Assembly (NCBI GenBank): GCA_900554905.1
Contig: USJB01000059.1
Coordinates: 1-7,255 of the forward strand
DNA length: 7,255 bases
Direction of reading: 5' to 3'
Source: an uncultured Collinsella sp.
Lineage (GTDB): Bacteria; Actinomycetota; Coriobacteriia; Coriobacteriales; Coriobacteriaceae
A program made the position numbers and the translations under genes. Positions within the stretch are counted from its first letter, which is position 1; each line of letters begins with the position of its first letter. Below are positions 6,228 to 7,255 of the stretch, piece by piece. A model generated the notes under the pieces. That model was not told the DNA's origin, made no database searches, and worked only from the letters and a program-made list of their open reading frames with translations.

Positions 6228-6243
6228 GCAAAATGCCCGCCGG
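6228..6243 (+). terminator. Possible left arm of a terminator split by the insertion sequence
   Basis: GCAAAATGCCCGCCGG at 6228-6243 lies 20 bases after the membrane-gene stop and has the form of the left arm of an intrinsic terminator (A-run followed by a GC-rich arm). No matching right arm follows. Instead the insertion sequence begins eight bases later. The right arm (CCGGCGGGCATTTTGC) would then be expected beyond the far end of the element, outside this window. This is inference from one arm only. Confidence 0.3.
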
Positions 6244-6251
6244 TATCACAC

Positions 6252-6276
6252 TGAACTGCGCCCCAAATCTTGGACG
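6252..6276. repeat. Terminal inverted repeat (IRR) of the IS150-type element
   Basis: The sequence starts TGAACTGCGCCCC and continues AAATCTTGGACG. This matches the IS150 end as I remember it (TG-ACTGC-CCC, then TTGGACG), including the terminal 5'-TG typical of IS3-family ends. The partner repeat is outside the window, so the exact inner limit of the repeat cannot be fixed. Confidence 0.75.
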
Positions 6277-6295
6277 CATTAATTAAAACTCGCGG

Positions 6296-7147
6296 CTATG
6301 CCGCCATCAAGGACTGATTCCGGAACTCCTCCGGGGTCAGTCCTTTCAGTCTCTTCTGCCTGCGGCGCGTGTTCCAATGGACGATGTAGGCCTCCAAATC
6401 CGCCTTGAACGACTCGAAGTCGTCCCAGTCGCGGCCCCGGAAGAATTCATCCTTCATGTGTCCGAACAGCCCCTCGGTGCAGGCGTTGTCCAGGCAGTTT
6501 CCCTTGCGCGACATGCTCTGCACGAAGCCCGCGCCGCGCAGCCTTTCCACGTACCTGGCGCTCTGGTATTGCCAGCCCATGTCGGACTGCATCACCGGAT
6601 GCGCGCCGGCGGGCACCAGCGGGACGAGCATGTCGAGCATCTCGTCCTGCTGCGCCATGTTCGGCGACTCGGATATCGACCAGGCGGCGATCTCGCCGCT
6701 GCCGAAGTCGTAGGCCGGCGCGAGGTAGGCCTTGCCGAACGAGCACTTGAACTCGGTGACGTCGGTGCCCATCTTCTGCCACGGGCCGTCGGCGGCGAAG
6801 TCGCGGCCGATCACGTTCTCGAAGGTCTCGCCGACCACCCCCTTGTACGAGTTGTACCTGTGGTAGTCGGTCTCTCGCCGTATGCCGCAGCGCAGGCCCA
6901 TCTCGCCCATCATCTTGAGCACGGTCTTGTCGGCGACGACGGCGCCGCGCTCGGCGCGCAGGCACATCGCGATCTGGCGGTGCCCGCACCCGTTGGGCGT
7001 GCGGGAGAATATCTCCCTGGCGGCGTCCCACAGCTCGGGCCTGGTGGGATTCTTCGGATGCGCCAGCGCGTAGTAGTAGGTCGAGCGCGCCAGCCCGGCG
7101 CATTCCAGCAGGCCGGAAAGCGCGAATCGCCCCGAAAGCTCGCTCAC
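6296..7147 (-). CDS. IS3-family transposase OrfB (DDE catalytic part)
   Basis: OrfB is the catalytic half of the IS3 transposase and is normally made as an OrfAB fusion by -1 frameshifting. It has 283 residues, the same as IS150 OrfB. An N-terminal helix-turn-helix-like part (HTH_21 type) contains LARSTYYYAL (19-28) and NGCGHRQIAMCL (52-63). The RNase H-fold integrase core has the catalytic triad Asp129 (GTDVTEF), Asp189 (QSDMGWQYQ) and Glu225 (NACTEGLFGHMK). Spacing is 59 residues between the two Asp and 35 between Asp189 and Glu225, the DD(35)E pattern. The C-terminus has YIVHWNTRRRQKRLKGLTPEEF. The formal start is GTG at 7147, which overlaps the orfA TGA (GTGA); its ribosome site is weak, in line with expression by frameshift or coupling. 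No damage is visible. Confidence 0.95.
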   Translation of the reverse strand: MSELSGRFALSGLLECAGLARSTYYYALAHPKNPTRPELWDAAREIFSRTPNGCGHRQIAMCLRAERGAVVADKTVLKMMGEMGLRCGIRRETDYHRYNSYKGVVGETFENVIGRDFAADGPWQKMGTDVTEFKCSFGKAYLAPAYDFGSGEIAAWSISESPNMAQQDEMLDMLVPLVPAGAHPVMQSDMGWQYQSARYVERLRGAGFVQSMSRKGNCLDNACTEGLFGHMKDEFFRGRDWDDFESFKADLEAYIVHWNTRRRQKRLKGLTPEEFRNQSLMAA

Positions 7148-7254
7148 GGCCTCGGCCCGCGCCCGGGCAGCAAGCCCAGCTCCGCCTTCAGGGCTATCGA
7201 TTTTTTTAGGTACGCCACCTGTGCCTCGAGCTTGCGCACGCGCTCTTGGAGTTC
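7144..7254 (-). CDS. IS3-family OrfA, C-terminal part (partial at window edge)
   Basis: The last 36 residues of OrfA are visible. They include ELQERVRKLEAQVAYLKK, which has the leucine-zipper spacing used for multimerisation in IS3 OrfA proteins, and the YLKK-(x)-IAL ending typical of the IS150 group. The short tail is rich in Gly, Pro and Arg. The stop TGA (7146-7144) overlaps the GTG start of orfB. The N-terminal DNA-binding helix-turn-helix domain lies outside the window. Confidence 0.85.
   Translation of the reverse strand, partial: ELQERVRKLEAQVAYLKKSIALKAELGLLPGRGPRP
7201..7207 (-). other. Programmed -1 frameshift site (A7) between orfA and orfB
   Basis: On the minus strand seven A residues are read in the orfA frame as CTA AAA AAA TCG, the slippery form A_AAA_AAA. 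A -1 slip here continues ATC GAT AGC and then stays open through 18 codons into the orfB GTG, giving the usual OrfAB fusion. Five bases after the site, AGCCC can pair with GGGCT (7191-7195 with 7173-7177), a possible stimulatory stem. The motif agrees with the A6G/A7 sites of IS3-family elements. Confidence 0.8.
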
Positions 7255-7255
7255 C

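Larger units (their letters stand above)
6252..7255 (-). mobile_element. IS3-family insertion sequence, IS150 group (one end, continues beyond window)
   Basis: The element begins at 6252 with a terminal repeat of the IS150 type and runs past the right edge. It carries, on the minus strand, the end of orfA, an A7 frameshift site and a complete orfB ending 44 bases inside the terminus. The visible end is therefore the right (transposase 3') end. The left end and the target-site duplication, usually 3-4 bases in this family, are not in the window; the bases next to the visible end are CAC. All visible parts look intact, so the copy may be active. Confidence 0.85.

Noticed and set aside
1..7255. 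CRISPR array, tRNA or rRNA genes, toxin-antitoxin pair, phage genes
   Set aside because: I see no regularly spaced repeats, no tRNA-like cloverleaf or rRNA sequence, and no small overlapping gene pairs beyond orfA/orfB of the insertion sequence.

Overview
The window is a GC-rich bacterial segment, most plausibly from a gut actinobacterium of the Coriobacteriia (Collinsella-like). I base this on the general look of PurF, the membrane protein beside it and the IS3-family element. This is a judgement from memory of those families, not a database result. The outermost left ~380 bases look different, closer to Clostridia/Ruminococcaceae-type genes, and may be a recombination scar or an assembly junction.

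Layout. (1) Bases 1-385, + strand: the last codons of one gene, then a start-coupled gene encoding an N-terminal SH3-like domain that breaks off after about 75 residues. (2) Bases 382-419: a perfect 17-bp hairpin that ends the next block. (3) Bases 454-4684, - strand: three de novo purine genes in the order purF, purM, purD (steps 1, 5 and 2 of IMP synthesis). They are separated by hairpins, so they look like adjacent transcription units or an attenuated operon rather than a tightly overlapping one. (4) Bases 4685-4978: a divergent intergenic region with a perfect TATAAT on each strand and a hairpin-bearing leader. (5) Bases 4979-6208, + strand: a 409-residue multi-pass membrane protein with a C-terminal CmpB-type 'putative ABC transporter permease' domain. 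(6) Bases 6252 to the right edge, - strand: one end of an IS3-family, IS150-group insertion sequence, with terminal repeat, complete orfB (DDE transposase), the 3' end of orfA and an A7 frameshift site. It sits just after what may be one arm of the membrane gene's terminator.

How the genes work together. PurF makes phosphoribosylamine from PRPP and glutamine, PurD adds glycine to give GAR, and PurM closes the imidazole ring to give AIR. The remaining purine genes are not in the window. Nothing links the membrane protein to purine metabolism beyond sharing the divergent intergenic region.

I see no convincing new defence, toxin or CRISPR-type system. The points most worth checking are the broken left-end gene and the possible mosaic junction there, the hairpins between the pur genes, the fused architecture of the membrane protein, and the IS insertion into a putative terminator.
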